Assembly: GCF_030532915.1 (NCBI RefSeq)
Contig: NZ_JAUNKD010000017.1
Coordinates: 1-57,396 of the forward strand
Length of the DNA stretch: 57,396 nt
DNA from: Capnocytophaga sp.
GTDB taxonomy: Bacteria; Bacteroidota; Bacteroidia; Flavobacteriales; Flavobacteriaceae
Direction of reading: 5' to 3'
Shown here: positions 1-7,832 of the stretch, piece by piece
Position numbering within the stretch: position 1 is the stretch's first letter
How the letters are laid out: each line of letters begins with the position of its first letter
The notes under the pieces: generated by a model
The model's input: only the letters and a program-made list of their open reading frames with translations
The model's database searches: none
What the model was told of the DNA's origin: nothing
Program-made: the position numbers and the translations under genes

Positions 1-94
1 CGCTGATTTTCAAGAGCATTTTTTCAAACACTTCGGCAGCTTGTGTTTTTTTGGCACTGGCAAAACTCATCAGCGACACCGCCAGCACGCCCAC
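1..94 (-). CDS. possible start of a secreted protein, cut by the window edge
   Basis: A reading frame on the minus strand overlaps the end of the transglutaminase-like gene in a different frame and runs off the window. It is open from a GTG at 94 (an in-frame TAA lies just before it) and reads VGVLAVSLMSFASA followed by KKTQAAEVFEKMLLKIS. The hydrophobic stretch ending in ASA resembles a signal peptide or membrane segment, but it has no positive n-region. Other possible starts are ATG at 70 and ATG at 19. It could be an overlapping downstream gene, or the true C-terminus of the upstream protein reached by a frameshift. Only about 30 codons are visible, so the call is weak. Confidence 0.25.
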   Translation of the reverse strand, partial: MGVLAVSLMSFASAKKTQAAEVFEKMLLKIS

Positions 95-1280
95 CGGTTA
101 GCGTAAATTGCCCTTCGTTGTCAAAAGCGCCTTTGAGTCCGTCAAGCATCGCATCAACAATTTTTTTAAGTCCGTCTACAAATTCAAAGAAGCCTTTAAG
201 CGAACTTTCACTGCATTCGTTGCCCGAATGGGTGTTGTACTCGTTCATATAATGCGCATAACCCAAATCAACTTCTTTCAGAAGCGTGTTCAAATCATTG
301 ATAGCCAACACTTCCGTTTTATTTTTAAAGTGGGTTTCAATGCGTTTTAAATAGGCATTAAAATCAGGCTGAAATCGTTTTTTTAGATGCTCGTTGATGT
401 AATCGGTATTGTAATAAGCACTTCGGCAAGGGTCATACGAAATAGATACTATCCACGAAACCAGTGCCGTAGCCGCTACCAACGCCGCCCCGACTATCTG
501 ACCGACACCCGGAAAGCAACTGGCAATCGCTGCTGCCGTGTTACCCACGGTGTTAATCGTACCGGTAACGCTCTGTTTGCCCATTTCAGTGCCTACCTGC
601 GCGTTGTACTTGGCGGTGTTGTAACCCTCATTAACTAAGGTGTTTACAATGTCGGTTGCCGATTGTGGGCTTGCCAATCCCGAAAATTTCGGTTTTGCGG
701 TTTTTGCGGAAATAAAAACGTCATCGGTTTTTAAAAACGGAAGTTCGGCAAATTGCCCTATCGTACCGTCAATGGTGTAATAACCGTCTTTTAATTTATT
801 GGTTTTCTGATTTTTAGGAACGATAACGTACACGTGCGTATAGGCATCGGCATACATTCCGCGTTGGCGTATGCGCCTCATATAGTGCGAAATACCCGCA
901 TTTTGCAGAATAGTACTGGCAAAAATGGAATAGCTTTTGCAATCAATCCCTTCATTGCGAGATGCCCAGCTGCAAGCCGGTGAACGTAATTTTTGTACTT
1001 CGCCGTCCAACTTGTATTGCAAATGGTTGAACAAAAACGAATGAATATTCGCACAAAAACGCGCCAGTGAGGTTTCATTTTGTAAAAGAACTTGTGTAAG
1101 TCGCTCGGTGTGATGGCGGTATTTTAAGGCGGTTTCTTTCATTTTTTGAATGGAAAATGACGTGTCGCCTTTGCCTAACCGCACCGATGAACAATCGGAC
1201 GAAGGCATATAACCGTCGTATCGCGCACCGGACAAAATCGGGCGATACAAGGCTTGATTAATGCTTTCATAACTGCTCAT
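24..1280 (-). CDS. transglutaminase-like protein with internal hydrophobic segment
   Basis: A 418-residue protein if started at the ATG at 1280. The frame is also open to an ATG at 1346, but that extension is Pro/Phe-rich and overlaps the GGTCA repeats, so the shorter start is preferred. A cysteine-protease/transglutaminase triad is visible: Cys114 in GIDCKSYSIFAS, His149 in AYTHVYVIV and Asp171 in YYTIDGT. Residues about 245-285 form a Gly/Ala-rich hydrophobic stretch (GVGQIVGAALVAATALVSW) that could span or insert into a membrane. No signal peptide is seen. The C-terminal half is helical and charged. Proteins of this fold act as transglutaminases, peptidases or inactive scaffolds; the substrate here is unknown. 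The gene lies downstream of pbpC on the same strand but behind a terminator, so it is probably transcribed separately. An overlapping frame at its 3' end raises the possibility of a frameshift. Confidence 0.72.
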   Translation of the reverse strand: MSSYESINQALYRPILSGARYDGYMPSSDCSSVRLGKGDTSFSIQKMKETALKYRHHTERLTQVLLQNETSLARFCANIHSFLFNHLQYKLDGEVQKLRSPACSWASRNEGIDCKSYSIFASTILQNAGISHYMRRIRQRGMYADAYTHVYVIVPKNQKTNKLKDGYYTIDGTIGQFAELPFLKTDDVFISAKTAKPKFSGLASPQSATDIVNTLVNEGYNTAKYNAQVGTEMGKQSVTGTINTVGNTAAAIASCFPGVGQIVGAALVAATALVSWIVSISYDPCRSAYYNTDYINEHLKKRFQPDFNAYLKRIETHFKNKTEVLAINDLNTLLKEVDLGYAHYMNEYNTHSGNECSESSLKGFFEFVDGLKKIVDAMLDGLKGAFDNEGQFTLTGGRAGGVADEFCQCQKNTSCRSV

Positions 1281-1330
1281 TTTTTGCGATTTTTTACCCT
1301 GCAAAGGAAAGAAGAAAAGCAAGGGGGGTA

Positions 1331-1365
1331 GGTCAAAAAGGGTCATTTTAGGTCAAAAAGGGTCA
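1331..1365. repeat. direct repeat GGTCAAAAAGGGTCA, two copies 20 bp apart
   Basis: GGTCAAAAAGGGTCA occurs at 1331-1345 and 1351-1365. Four GGTCA words therefore sit about 10 bp apart, on one face of the helix, 50-85 bp upstream of the preferred start of the transglutaminase-like gene (read as TGACC on that gene's strand). This could be a regulator binding site; no regulator is identifiable from the sequence. Confidence 0.5.
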
Positions 1366-1402
1366 AAAAAGGGCATTTTTAAACATTTTGAACAAAAAAA
1401 AT

Positions 1403-1423
1403 AACCGCCCGAAAGGGGCGGTT
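1403..1423 (-). terminator. intrinsic terminator downstream of pbpC
   Basis: AACCGCCC pairs with GGGCGGTT around a short GAAAG loop. Read on the minus strand the stem is followed by ATTTTTTTTG. It lies about 180 nt past the pbpC stop and before the transglutaminase-like gene, which separates the two transcripts. Confidence 0.7.
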
Positions 1424-1481
1424 GCGTGGGGAAGGGAGTGTTTTTATTTTTTCTTTTTGCGGAATATTAAACAAGCTCAAA

Positions 1482-1583
1482 ATGAAACCAAAAATTGCAC
1501 TAATTAGTCTGTGCTTTGTGTTGCTTTTTTGGGGAGGGTGCGATAATGCTCCTCCCCAAAAATCAACCCTAATAAAACAATAA
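1482..1583 (+). CDS. candidate 33-residue lipoprotein
   Basis: ATG at 1482 opens a 33-codon frame ending in TAA at 1581. It begins MKPKIALISL, continues with a hydrophobic core and a lipobox-like FWGGC with Cys20, and ends in a 13-residue polar tail (DNAPPQKSTLIKQ). The layout matches a type II signal peptide with almost no mature domain, as in small entericidin-like lipoproteins. No function can be assigned. The codons around Cys20 also form a perfect 7-bp stem, GGGGAGG (1531-1537) with CCTCCCC (1551-1557), extended by flanking T and A runs. The apparent gene could therefore be a by-product of a structured non-coding element. Orientation is opposite to both neighbours. Confidence 0.4.
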   Translation: MKPKIALISLCFVLLFWGGCDNAPPQKSTLIKQ

Positions 1584-1605
1584 AACCATTCTTCTTTGAA
1601 ACAGG

Positions 1606-3960
1606 TTATTGCACCACAATTTTTACAACTTTCTCTTCTGCTTTGGTGTTTACTATCCGTAAAAAATGTTCTCCCTTTGGTGCAAATACGTTCATTTCGT
1701 GAAAATTTTCAGTTACACCCAAAAATGTATCGTTCAGATACCAAAAAACCTCCCCTGCACCATTTACTGCCTTTGCCACAAAGGGTTGCAATGCTCCGCC
1801 GAAGTTCTTTGCCGTATAAATAACCGTATTATGCTTGGGGTAAATAAAATCAAGGGTTTTAGCATCTTCCGATTTAAAGCAGTCAGCACGAAAGGGTGGT
1901 AATTGCCGATAGGTTATGTGGTTGCTTTTATAATACCATTCCATTACGGGCGGTAAAACGAACCACGACCTTGAAACAATATTAGCCGGCGACTCACAAA
2001 GGGTATTCACCTGAAAAGTTTCGGTTTTATCGAGATGGACGACCTTATGATACGGGCAAAGGGCATTTTCTTTGGACGTAACGGTCGCAAACTTTACTTT
2101 TTTGGTGCAATCTGGTTTGGCTAAGAACCCCGTTGTTTGGCAGAGCGTTATCTCACACAAATCTTCATACGGCTTAGCAAACCAAGAGGTTTTCGGCAGG
2201 ACAGAAAACACGTTGAACAACACCGGCGCGGCATACGAAGCTCCCGTTAGCGTCGGGCGACCTTCACCCGTGGCATTTCCTACCCAGACACCCACCACAA
2301 ACTCCGGCGTAGCGCCTATCGCCCACGCATCTTTATTCCCGAAGCTGGTTCCGGTTTTCCAAGCGATTTTACGGGACGATTCATAATAACGCCACGCCGC
2401 ATCAGCCGTGGGGCGGTTCACTTCCTTCATTGCTTCAAACATTTCCCAAAGAGCGCCTGCCCGAAGCATCGGAACTTCGGAAGTAAATGAACCAAAATCA
2501 GGCTCTTGCTCGCTTGCATCAAGCCGTAGATTCTGAAATTCATTTTGCCGATACGATTGTTTGCCTGAAAATACGTTTAATTTCGACGCCAGATTAGTGT
2601 AAGCGCGTGTCATATCCCATAAATTACTCTCCGCCCCACCTAAAATAATGGATAATCCGTAATGGTCGGGGTGTTTTTTTATGTCGGAAAGACGTAATTG
2701 CTGTAAAATATCATAAAATCGATATGTACCGAACTTTTGCAACAGCCAAACAAACGGAACATTCAGTGATTTTGCCAAAGCCTCACCCGCTGGAACTGCC
2801 CCTTCAAAGTTATTGATGAAATTTTTGGGCGTATATCCTGAGAATTGCGTCGGTATATCGGGAATTAATTGCTCTGAAAGCAACTCGCCTTCGTGCAACA
2901 TCGCAGCAAAGAGCAGTGGCTTTAAGACACTTCCGGTACTTCGCGGAGCGTGAATGATATTTACGTCCTTTTGATGTTGCACATCGGTAGGTGTGTTGCC
3001 CACATACGCCAAAACATTACGCGTTTTCACATCAACGACCAATACCGCCATATTATGAACTTCCGACTGCGAATAATGACTGTAATATCCGGCAACGATT
3101 TGATTCACCTTTTCTTGCAAAGCAACTGAAATCCCGGTACGAATGCGTTTTCCTGATTTTGTTTTAGAAAGATAATCAAGCAGATGTGGCGCAAGCTGTG
3201 GCAGGTTATGAGGTTTCTGCGGCAAGGGTTCAGCTAATGCCAATTCGTATGTTTCGACATCAATAATCGATTCTTGATGCAATTTTTTCAGTAATTTATC
3301 CCGTTTCTGCTTTAAAACTGCTTGATTTTTACCCGGAAAGATAAGACTCGGCGCATTAGGAAGCACTGCCAGCGTAGCGCTCTGCCCCCACGAAAGTTGG
3401 TGTGGTGCCACACCAAAATAACGCCACGCAGCCATATCCAGCCCCACTACATTTCCTCCAAAAGGAGCGTGGGAAGCATACAGCGACAAAATTTTATTCT
3501 TTGAATATCTAAACTCCAAGCGCGTTGCCAGCACCATTTCAATTATTTTCTCAAAGTACGTACGCTGTTGGTTTTCGCGCGATAAGCGTATCACCTGCTG
3601 GGTTAGCGTGCTTCCACCACGAACCACTTTTCCGCTACCAATGTTTTTCAGCAAGGCTTTCCCTACCGAAATTGGGTTCACGCCCCAATGATACTCAAAA
3701 TAAGCGTCTTCAAACTGCATCAACGACACCTTAAACCGATACGGAACGCTATCAATTTCCGGAAAACGCCATTGCTGGTCGGTTGCAATCTTCGCTCCTA
3801 AGATGTTTCCTTCCGTACTTTCAACAACTGTGGCATAATGCTTCGGAAACAACTGTGCAGGAAGCGAAAAATAATACCAAACCAAAGCCACAAGCACGCT
3901 TATAGCCATTACAGGTCGTTTTTGCACCCATTTTTTAAGTCTGCTTACAATCTTATACAT
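1606..3960 (-). CDS. pbpC: penicillin-binding protein 1C, bifunctional peptidoglycan synthase
   Basis: A 784-residue class A penicillin-binding protein. A short cytoplasmic tail and one membrane anchor (about residues 15-32) are followed by a GT51 glycosyltransferase domain with the catalytic Glu84 in EDAYFEYHWG, the GGSTLTQQ motif (115-122) and Glu141. The transpeptidase domain shows all three motifs: S344-V-L-K347 with the nucleophile Ser344, SLN (398-400) and KTGTS (535-539). The last roughly 90 residues match the BiPBP_C all-beta domain that separates PBP1C from PBP1A/1B. It polymerises lipid II and is expected to act in the periplasm. Length and domain order are normal. Upstream lies the repeat island; downstream is a terminator at 1403-1423. 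No alpha-2-macroglobulin partner gene, often found next to pbpC, is visible. Confidence 0.93.
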   Translation of the reverse strand: MYKIVSRLKKWVQKRPVMAISVLVALVWYYFSLPAQLFPKHYATVVESTEGNILGAKIATDQQWRFPEIDSVPYRFKVSLMQFEDAYFEYHWGVNPISVGKALLKNIGSGKVVRGGSTLTQQVIRLSRENQQRTYFEKIIEMVLATRLEFRYSKNKILSLYASHAPFGGNVVGLDMAAWRYFGVAPHQLSWGQSATLAVLPNAPSLIFPGKNQAVLKQKRDKLLKKLHQESIIDVETYELALAEPLPQKPHNLPQLAPHLLDYLSKTKSGKRIRTGISVALQEKVNQIVAGYYSHYSQSEVHNMAVLVVDVKTRNVLAYVGNTPTDVQHQKDVNIIHAPRSTGSVLKPLLFAAMLHEGELLSEQLIPDIPTQFSGYTPKNFINNFEGAVPAGEALAKSLNVPFVWLLQKFGTYRFYDILQQLRLSDIKKHPDHYGLSIILGGAESNLWDMTRAYTNLASKLNVFSGKQSYRQNEFQNLRLDASEQEPDFGSFTSEVPMLRAGALWEMFEAMKEVNRPTADAAWRYYESSRKIAWKTGTSFGNKDAWAIGATPEFVVGVWVGNATGEGRPTLTGASYAAPVLFNVFSVLPKTSWFAKPYEDLCEITLCQTTGFLAKPDCTKKVKFATVTSKENALCPYHKVVHLDKTETFQVNTLCESPANIVSRSWFVLPPVMEWYYKSNHITYRQLPPFRADCFKSEDAKTLDFIYPKHNTVIYTAKNFGGALQPFVAKAVNGAGEVFWYLNDTFLGVTENFHEMNVFAPKGEHFLRIVNTKAEEKVVKIVVQ

Positions 3961-4015
3961 ATAAAAGGTATAAACGAAGTTATTTTATCGTAATCTAATC
4001 ATCATATAACACAAA

Positions 4016-4428
4016 CCTTTGTCAATTTTTTTAGAAATTTGACAAAGATGGTAATTTACATCCCCCCTACCCCCCCTTCAAAGGGAGATTTTGGAGCGAA
4101 ACATTTCAGCTACTACCTTTCAGAAGGGATTTTTCACACAAAACCTTTGTCAAAGTTCTCAAACTTTGACAAAGGTAGTAATTTACATCCCCCCTACCCC
4201 ATTCAAAGAGGGATTTTGGAGCAAAGTATTTCATATACTACCTTTCAGAAGGGACTTTTCACACAAAACCTTTGTCAAAGTTCTGAAACTTTGACAAAGG
4301 TAGTAACTTACATCCCCCCCTACCCCCCTTCAAAGGGGGATTTTGGAGCGAAACATTTTAGCTGCTACCTTTCAGAAGGGATTTTTCACACAAAACCTTT
4401 GTCAAAGTTCTGAAACTTTGACAAAGGT
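4016..4428. repeat. about 126-bp composite units in tandem, each ending in a palindrome
   Basis: Four palindromes of the family ACCTTTGTCAAAGTT / AACTTTGACAAAGGT lie at 4016-4049 (diverged), 4143-4176, 4268-4301 and 4395-4428, so their starts are 127, 125 and 127 bp apart. The DNA between them repeats as well: a C-rich block ending in CCCTTCAAAGGG (itself a small palindrome), then ATTTTGGAG, then TACCTTTCAGAAGGGA and CACACAAAACC. The three units are highly similar, which suggests recent tandem duplication. The array fills the space between the pbpC start and the DUF6261 stop. It could act as a transcription barrier or be a non-autonomous mobile unit. A 124-codon open frame runs through it but looks incidental. 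Confidence 0.85.
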
Positions 4429-4475
4429 AGTGAAAAACAGCATTACTACTTTCTTTAAAAGAAAAAAATAGTCGC

Positions 4476-5159
4476 TTACGACAACATTGCGCGCTTTACT
4501 TCCTCATTAATGGCATTTGCTAAATTACGGTACTTTTCTTCACCTTTTAAAAAGCTCAATGCCGAAATGGATTTGGCTAATTTGTCAAAAACAGCCTGCA
4601 TTTGTGCGCGCGTTTCCTGAACCTTGCCCGATTCGTGTTGTGATTGTTCAAGTGTTCGGCTACTATGCAATGAATCAAAGCGTTCGTTGGCTGTTTTGAG
4701 CGGTGTGAGCCATTGTTTCATCTGCAAAGCCATTACGGCAGCTTGATTTTCGGAAGTTTCAAAGTCTGCAAGTATGTTTCGGATAATCGCAGTTTGGTCG
4801 CGATACGGTCGACGTGTAATCCCCTTTCCATAGGAATCAAAAATAGCTACAATACGTTGCGCCGCCTTTTTTCTGTCCGCATCAGGGAAATTCAAGAACG
4901 AACGGACGTATTGTATCAATCCGGAGAAGATACTATCGCGCTCTGCGTCCAATTCCGATAAAGTTTCTGTGTACTGATTCTTACCGAGGGGTTTCAATGC
5001 CTCTTCAAGCGCCTTAAAATGGTCGTCAAAGGTTATTTTCACCTCTGAAAGCCCCAAGTCAGCAAGGTCTGCTTCATTTTCCAAAAATGTTTTCACATTT
5101 TTCATCGTCTGTGCAAAGGTCATCAAACGAAATGATGACAAGTTTGTTCTCTTTATCAT
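4476..5159 (-). CDS. DUF6261 family protein
   Basis: A 227-residue, mostly helical, soluble protein without signal peptide or membrane segment. Its start (MIKRTNLSSFRLMTFAQTMK) and overall pattern match DUF6261, a Bacteroidota-restricted family of unknown function that I recognise by appearance only. ATG at 5159 is the only sensible start. No catalytic motif is visible; the protein is rich in Glu, Lys and Gln and probably forms a helical bundle. The gene stands alone and is bracketed by copies of the same palindromic repeat on both sides (four on the 3' side, three on the 5' side). That hints at spread or maintenance as a repeat-flanked cassette; this is inference. Confidence 0.7.
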   Translation of the reverse strand: MIKRTNLSSFRLMTFAQTMKNVKTFLENEADLADLGLSEVKITFDDHFKALEEALKPLGKNQYTETLSELDAERDSIFSGLIQYVRSFLNFPDADRKKAAQRIVAIFDSYGKGITRRPYRDQTAIIRNILADFETSENQAAVMALQMKQWLTPLKTANERFDSLHSSRTLEQSQHESGKVQETRAQMQAVFDKLAKSISALSFLKGEEKYRNLANAINEEVKRAMLS

Positions 5160-5257
5160 ATTTTTAATTGTTTTTTATTAATTCCACATTTGTTTTGTTG
5201 TTTTATATCGTAAGGACACCTCCCTACTCCCTTTAAATGGAGATTTTTTTGCACAAA

Positions 5258-5707
5258 ACCTTTGTCAAAGTTTTGAACTTTGACAAAGGTAGCAAGTTAA
5301 ACTCCTTACCCCCCTTCAAAAGGAGAATTTTTGACAAGAATATCCTACTACCCTCTTTAAAATAGGTTTTTTTATCCAAATCTTTGTCAAAGTTTTGAAA
5401 ATTTGACAAAGATAATGACTAAAACAAGCTATTTAACACTTCAAACAAGCAATTATATCATTAAAAAAGTACACTACACATCTGCAACAGTATTTTTCAA
5501 TACTAAAAAAGTGCATTTCATCTTTAAAACAGCCTTTTTTATTGATACAAAAGCTCGTTACATTGATGTAGCAGCCTTTTTTAATATTAAAACTACTTAT
5601 TACAAGATTGAAATAATCTTTTTTCAGCAAAAATATCCCCCTACCCCCTTCAAAGGGGGATTTTTTTGCACAAAACCTTTGTCAAAGTTTTGAACTTTGA
5701 CAAAGGT
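5258..5707. repeat. three more copies of the TTTGTCAAAG palindrome
   Basis: Copies lie at 5258-5290 and 5675-5707 (15-bp perfect arms around a 3-nt loop) and at 5380-5413 (weaker right arm). The first and third are preceded by the same C-rich CCCTTCAAAGGG-type block and a TTTTTTGCACAAA spacer seen in the tandem units at 4016-4428. They belong to one composite element of about 75 bp. A further C-rich block without a palindrome lies near 5715-5750. Confidence 0.85.
5428..5620 (+). repeat. degenerate 21-bp-period array
   Basis: An AG(C/T) word recurs at a fixed spacing. The G falls at 5428, 5449, 5469, 5490, 5511, 5532, 5553 and 5574, so seven intervals are 21 bp except one of 20; the next two expected positions are mutated. 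The rest of each unit is A/T-rich and poorly conserved. One frame through the array stays open and reads as heptapeptides with aromatic residues at positions 1-2, for example FFNTKKV, HFIFKTA, FFIDTKA, FFNIKTT. The array lies between two palindromic repeats. Whether it is coding, a phased protein-binding array or something else cannot be settled here. Confidence 0.65.
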
Positions 5708-6096
5708 AGTAAATTATACACCTATACTCCCTTCAAAGGGGAGGTTTAAAACAAAATTATACCCTACAATCTTTAAAAAGAACTTTCTTTGATTTATTGC
5801 CCAAATATACGTATTATTTTTATAAAAAACAAGTCCTAAAAAACTCCTTATTACCTTAAAAGCTAAAAACTTAACATTTCTCACGGCTTTTTACCTATAT
5901 ACAGCAACTAATTTAACGAATTTATAACAAAATAATAAGCCATTTTTAACATTATATGATTATCATTTAGCTGAAAACAATTTTGTTTTTTGGTGTTTTT
6001 TACTACAAAAAAGCATATACAATTCGAGTAGAAGTTTTATCAGCATTTTCACAATGTTGTTTATCTGCTTTACATTAAAATAGCCCTAAAATAAAA
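5708..6096. other. A/T-rich spacer with no recognised gene
   Basis: About 390 bp between the repeat island and the purH terminator. It is strongly A/T-rich with frequent stops on both strands. Apart from a degenerate C-rich repeat block at its left edge I see no gene, promoter or structure I can support. Confidence 0.6.
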
Positions 6097-6134
6097 GTCT
6101 TCACCAAAGTAATACGAAAAACTTTGGCAAAGAC
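6097..6134 (-). terminator. probable terminator of purH
   Basis: On the minus strand GTCTTTGCCAAAGT is followed by a short A/T loop and ACTTTGGTGAAGAC, pairing at 12 of 14 positions, then TTTTATTTTA. It sits about 90 nt downstream of the purH stop. The arms resemble a diverged copy of the palindromic repeat found nearby. Confidence 0.5.
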
Positions 6135-6225
6135 TCTACGCAGAAAGATGGCAAAACTTGCCTTTACTTATTTTGAAAGATGTTACAACAAAGCAACGCT
6201 TCTTTCTTTATTTAAAATCATTTGT

Positions 6226-7758
6226 TTAATGCTTGAAATGGCGTATTCCGGTGAAAATCATTGCCATTTGATGTGCGTTGCAATAGTCAATACTCAATTG
6301 GTCTTTCACTGAACCTCCGGGCTGAATAACCGAAGTGATGCCGGCATTGCCTGCAATTTCAACGCAGTCCGGAAACGGAAAAAAAGCATCGCTCGCCATT
6401 ACGGCGCCGTTTAAATCAAACTCACACGACCGCGCTTTTTCGATGGCTTGCCTTAGCGCATCAACACGGCTTGTCTGACCCGTGCCGCTTGCCAAAAGTT
6501 GCTTATTTTTAGCCAAAACAATGGTGTTTGATTTGGTATGTTTGCAAATTTTCGATGCGAAGAACAGGTCATCAAGCGTTTGCTGGTCAGGACGCTCCTC
6601 TGTAACGTACTGCACATCGGCAAGAGTATCGGTTTTGAGGTCTTTATCTTGCAGGAGGTATCCGTTTAGGCAACTTCGCACCTGACTTTGCGGCAGCTGC
6701 ACATTTTTCTGTACCAAAATGATACGGTTCTTTTTCTGCATCAAAATTTCAAGCGCTCCATCGCTGTATGAAGGCGCAATGATGACTTCAAAGAAGAGCG
6801 AATTGATGTCACCCGCCGTAGCCGAATCAATTTTCGTGTTTGAAATCAAGATACCGCCAAACGCCGACACGGGGTCGCCGGCAAGTGCTGCCCCGTAAGC
6901 CTCGCGGATACTTTTGCGCGTTGCCACACCACAGGCGTTGTTGTGTTTGAGAATGGCAAAAGTTGGGTCTTCGTTTTTAAACTCTGCAATGAGGTTTACC
7001 GCAGCATCAACGTCAAGCAGATTGTTATAGGAGAGTTCTTTTCCGTGTAATTTATCGAAAAGCGCCTCGAAATTGCCGTAAAAATAGCCTTTTTGGTGCG
7101 GATTTTCGCCGTAGCGGAGAGTTTGTCCGTTTGGTTCGCTGATTTTTAGTGTCGGGATGGCTTCGGTTTGATTGAAATAGTTAAAAATCGCCGTATCATA
7201 GTGTGATGACATTTTGAAAGCCTGCGCTGCGAAGTATTTGCGCTGTTCGAGGGTTGTTTTGGCTTGATTCTTCACTAAAATATCCAATAATTGCGGATAT
7301 TGCTCCACTGACGAAACGCATAGAACATCTTTGAAGTTTTTTGCCGCCGCACGAATGAGCGAGATGCCTCCGATGTCAATTTTTTCAATAATCTCACTTT
7401 CGGTAGCGCCACTTGCCACTGTTTTTTCAAAAGGATACAAATCAACGATAACAATATCCAATTGCGGAATGGCATACTGAATCATTTCGGCAACATCACT
7501 GTCATTATCCTGCCGATTTAAAATGCCACCGAAGATTTTCGGGTGTAACGTTTTAACGCGCCCGCCAAAGATGGACGGATATTCGGTAACGGTTTCAACC
7601 GGAATTACTTCGACTCCCAAACTTTTAATAAAAGCTTCGGTACCTCCTGTGGAGTAGATAGTTATCCCTAAACTATTCATTTTATGAATAATAGGTTCCA
7701 ATCCTGTTTTATCGAAAACAGAAATTAATGCAGATTTGGCTTGTTTTGTAAGTTCCAT
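6226..7758 (-). CDS. purH: bifunctional AICAR transformylase / IMP cyclohydrolase
   Basis: A 510-residue protein of full family length, catalysing the last two steps of de novo IMP synthesis in the cytoplasm. The N-terminal third is the MGS-like cyclohydrolase domain (MELTKQAKSALISVFDKTGL..., then the STGGTEAF and VKTLHPKIFGG motifs). The C-terminal two thirds form the transformylase domain, with LRYGENPHQ, the KHNNACGVA motif carrying the catalytic Lys-His pair, PVSAFGG and the terminal GNAGITSVIQPGGSVKDQ. The start at 7758 matches the expected N-terminus. The gene is monocistronic, divergent from the permease at 7833, and followed by a putative terminator. Confidence 0.96.
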   Translation of the reverse strand: MELTKQAKSALISVFDKTGLEPIIHKMNSLGITIYSTGGTEAFIKSLGVEVIPVETVTEYPSIFGGRVKTLHPKIFGGILNRQDNDSDVAEMIQYAIPQLDIVIVDLYPFEKTVASGATESEIIEKIDIGGISLIRAAAKNFKDVLCVSSVEQYPQLLDILVKNQAKTTLEQRKYFAAQAFKMSSHYDTAIFNYFNQTEAIPTLKISEPNGQTLRYGENPHQKGYFYGNFEALFDKLHGKELSYNNLLDVDAAVNLIAEFKNEDPTFAILKHNNACGVATRKSIREAYGAALAGDPVSAFGGILISNTKIDSATAGDINSLFFEVIIAPSYSDGALEILMQKKNRIILVQKNVQLPQSQVRSCLNGYLLQDKDLKTDTLADVQYVTEERPDQQTLDDLFFASKICKHTKSNTIVLAKNKQLLASGTGQTSRVDALRQAIEKARSCEFDLNGAVMASDAFFPFPDCVEIAGNAGITSVIQPGGSVKDQLSIDYCNAHQMAMIFTGIRHFKH

Positions 7759-7779
7759 TAAAAAAAAGTCTTATATTTG
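7745..7779 (+). promoter_or_regulatory. candidate Bacteroidota promoter for the permease gene
   Basis: TATATTTG at 7772-7779 matches the -7 consensus TAnnTTTG, and TTTG at 7745-7748 could be the -33 element. The 23-nt spacer is slightly long for the class. The start codon lies 54 nt downstream of the -7 box. Confidence 0.4.
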
Positions 7780-7832
7780 AGCCACAAAAATAAGTTTTTT
7801 TGTCTGAAAATAAAACGTATTGAGCAAAAATT

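Noticed and set aside
4039..4413. 124-codon open frame through the tandem repeats
   Set aside because: It is made entirely of repeat units that include palindromes and C-rich blocks; similar repeats elsewhere give unrelated or broken frames. No start signal or family resemblance.
5403..5693. 96-codon open frame over the first 21-bp array as a gene
   Set aside because: It begins inside one palindromic repeat and ends inside another, and has no recognisable start region. Kept as a repeat and a finding instead of a CDS.
4016..5707. CRISPR array
   Set aside because: The repeats are palindromes within larger repeated units; there are no unique spacers of uniform length and no cas genes.
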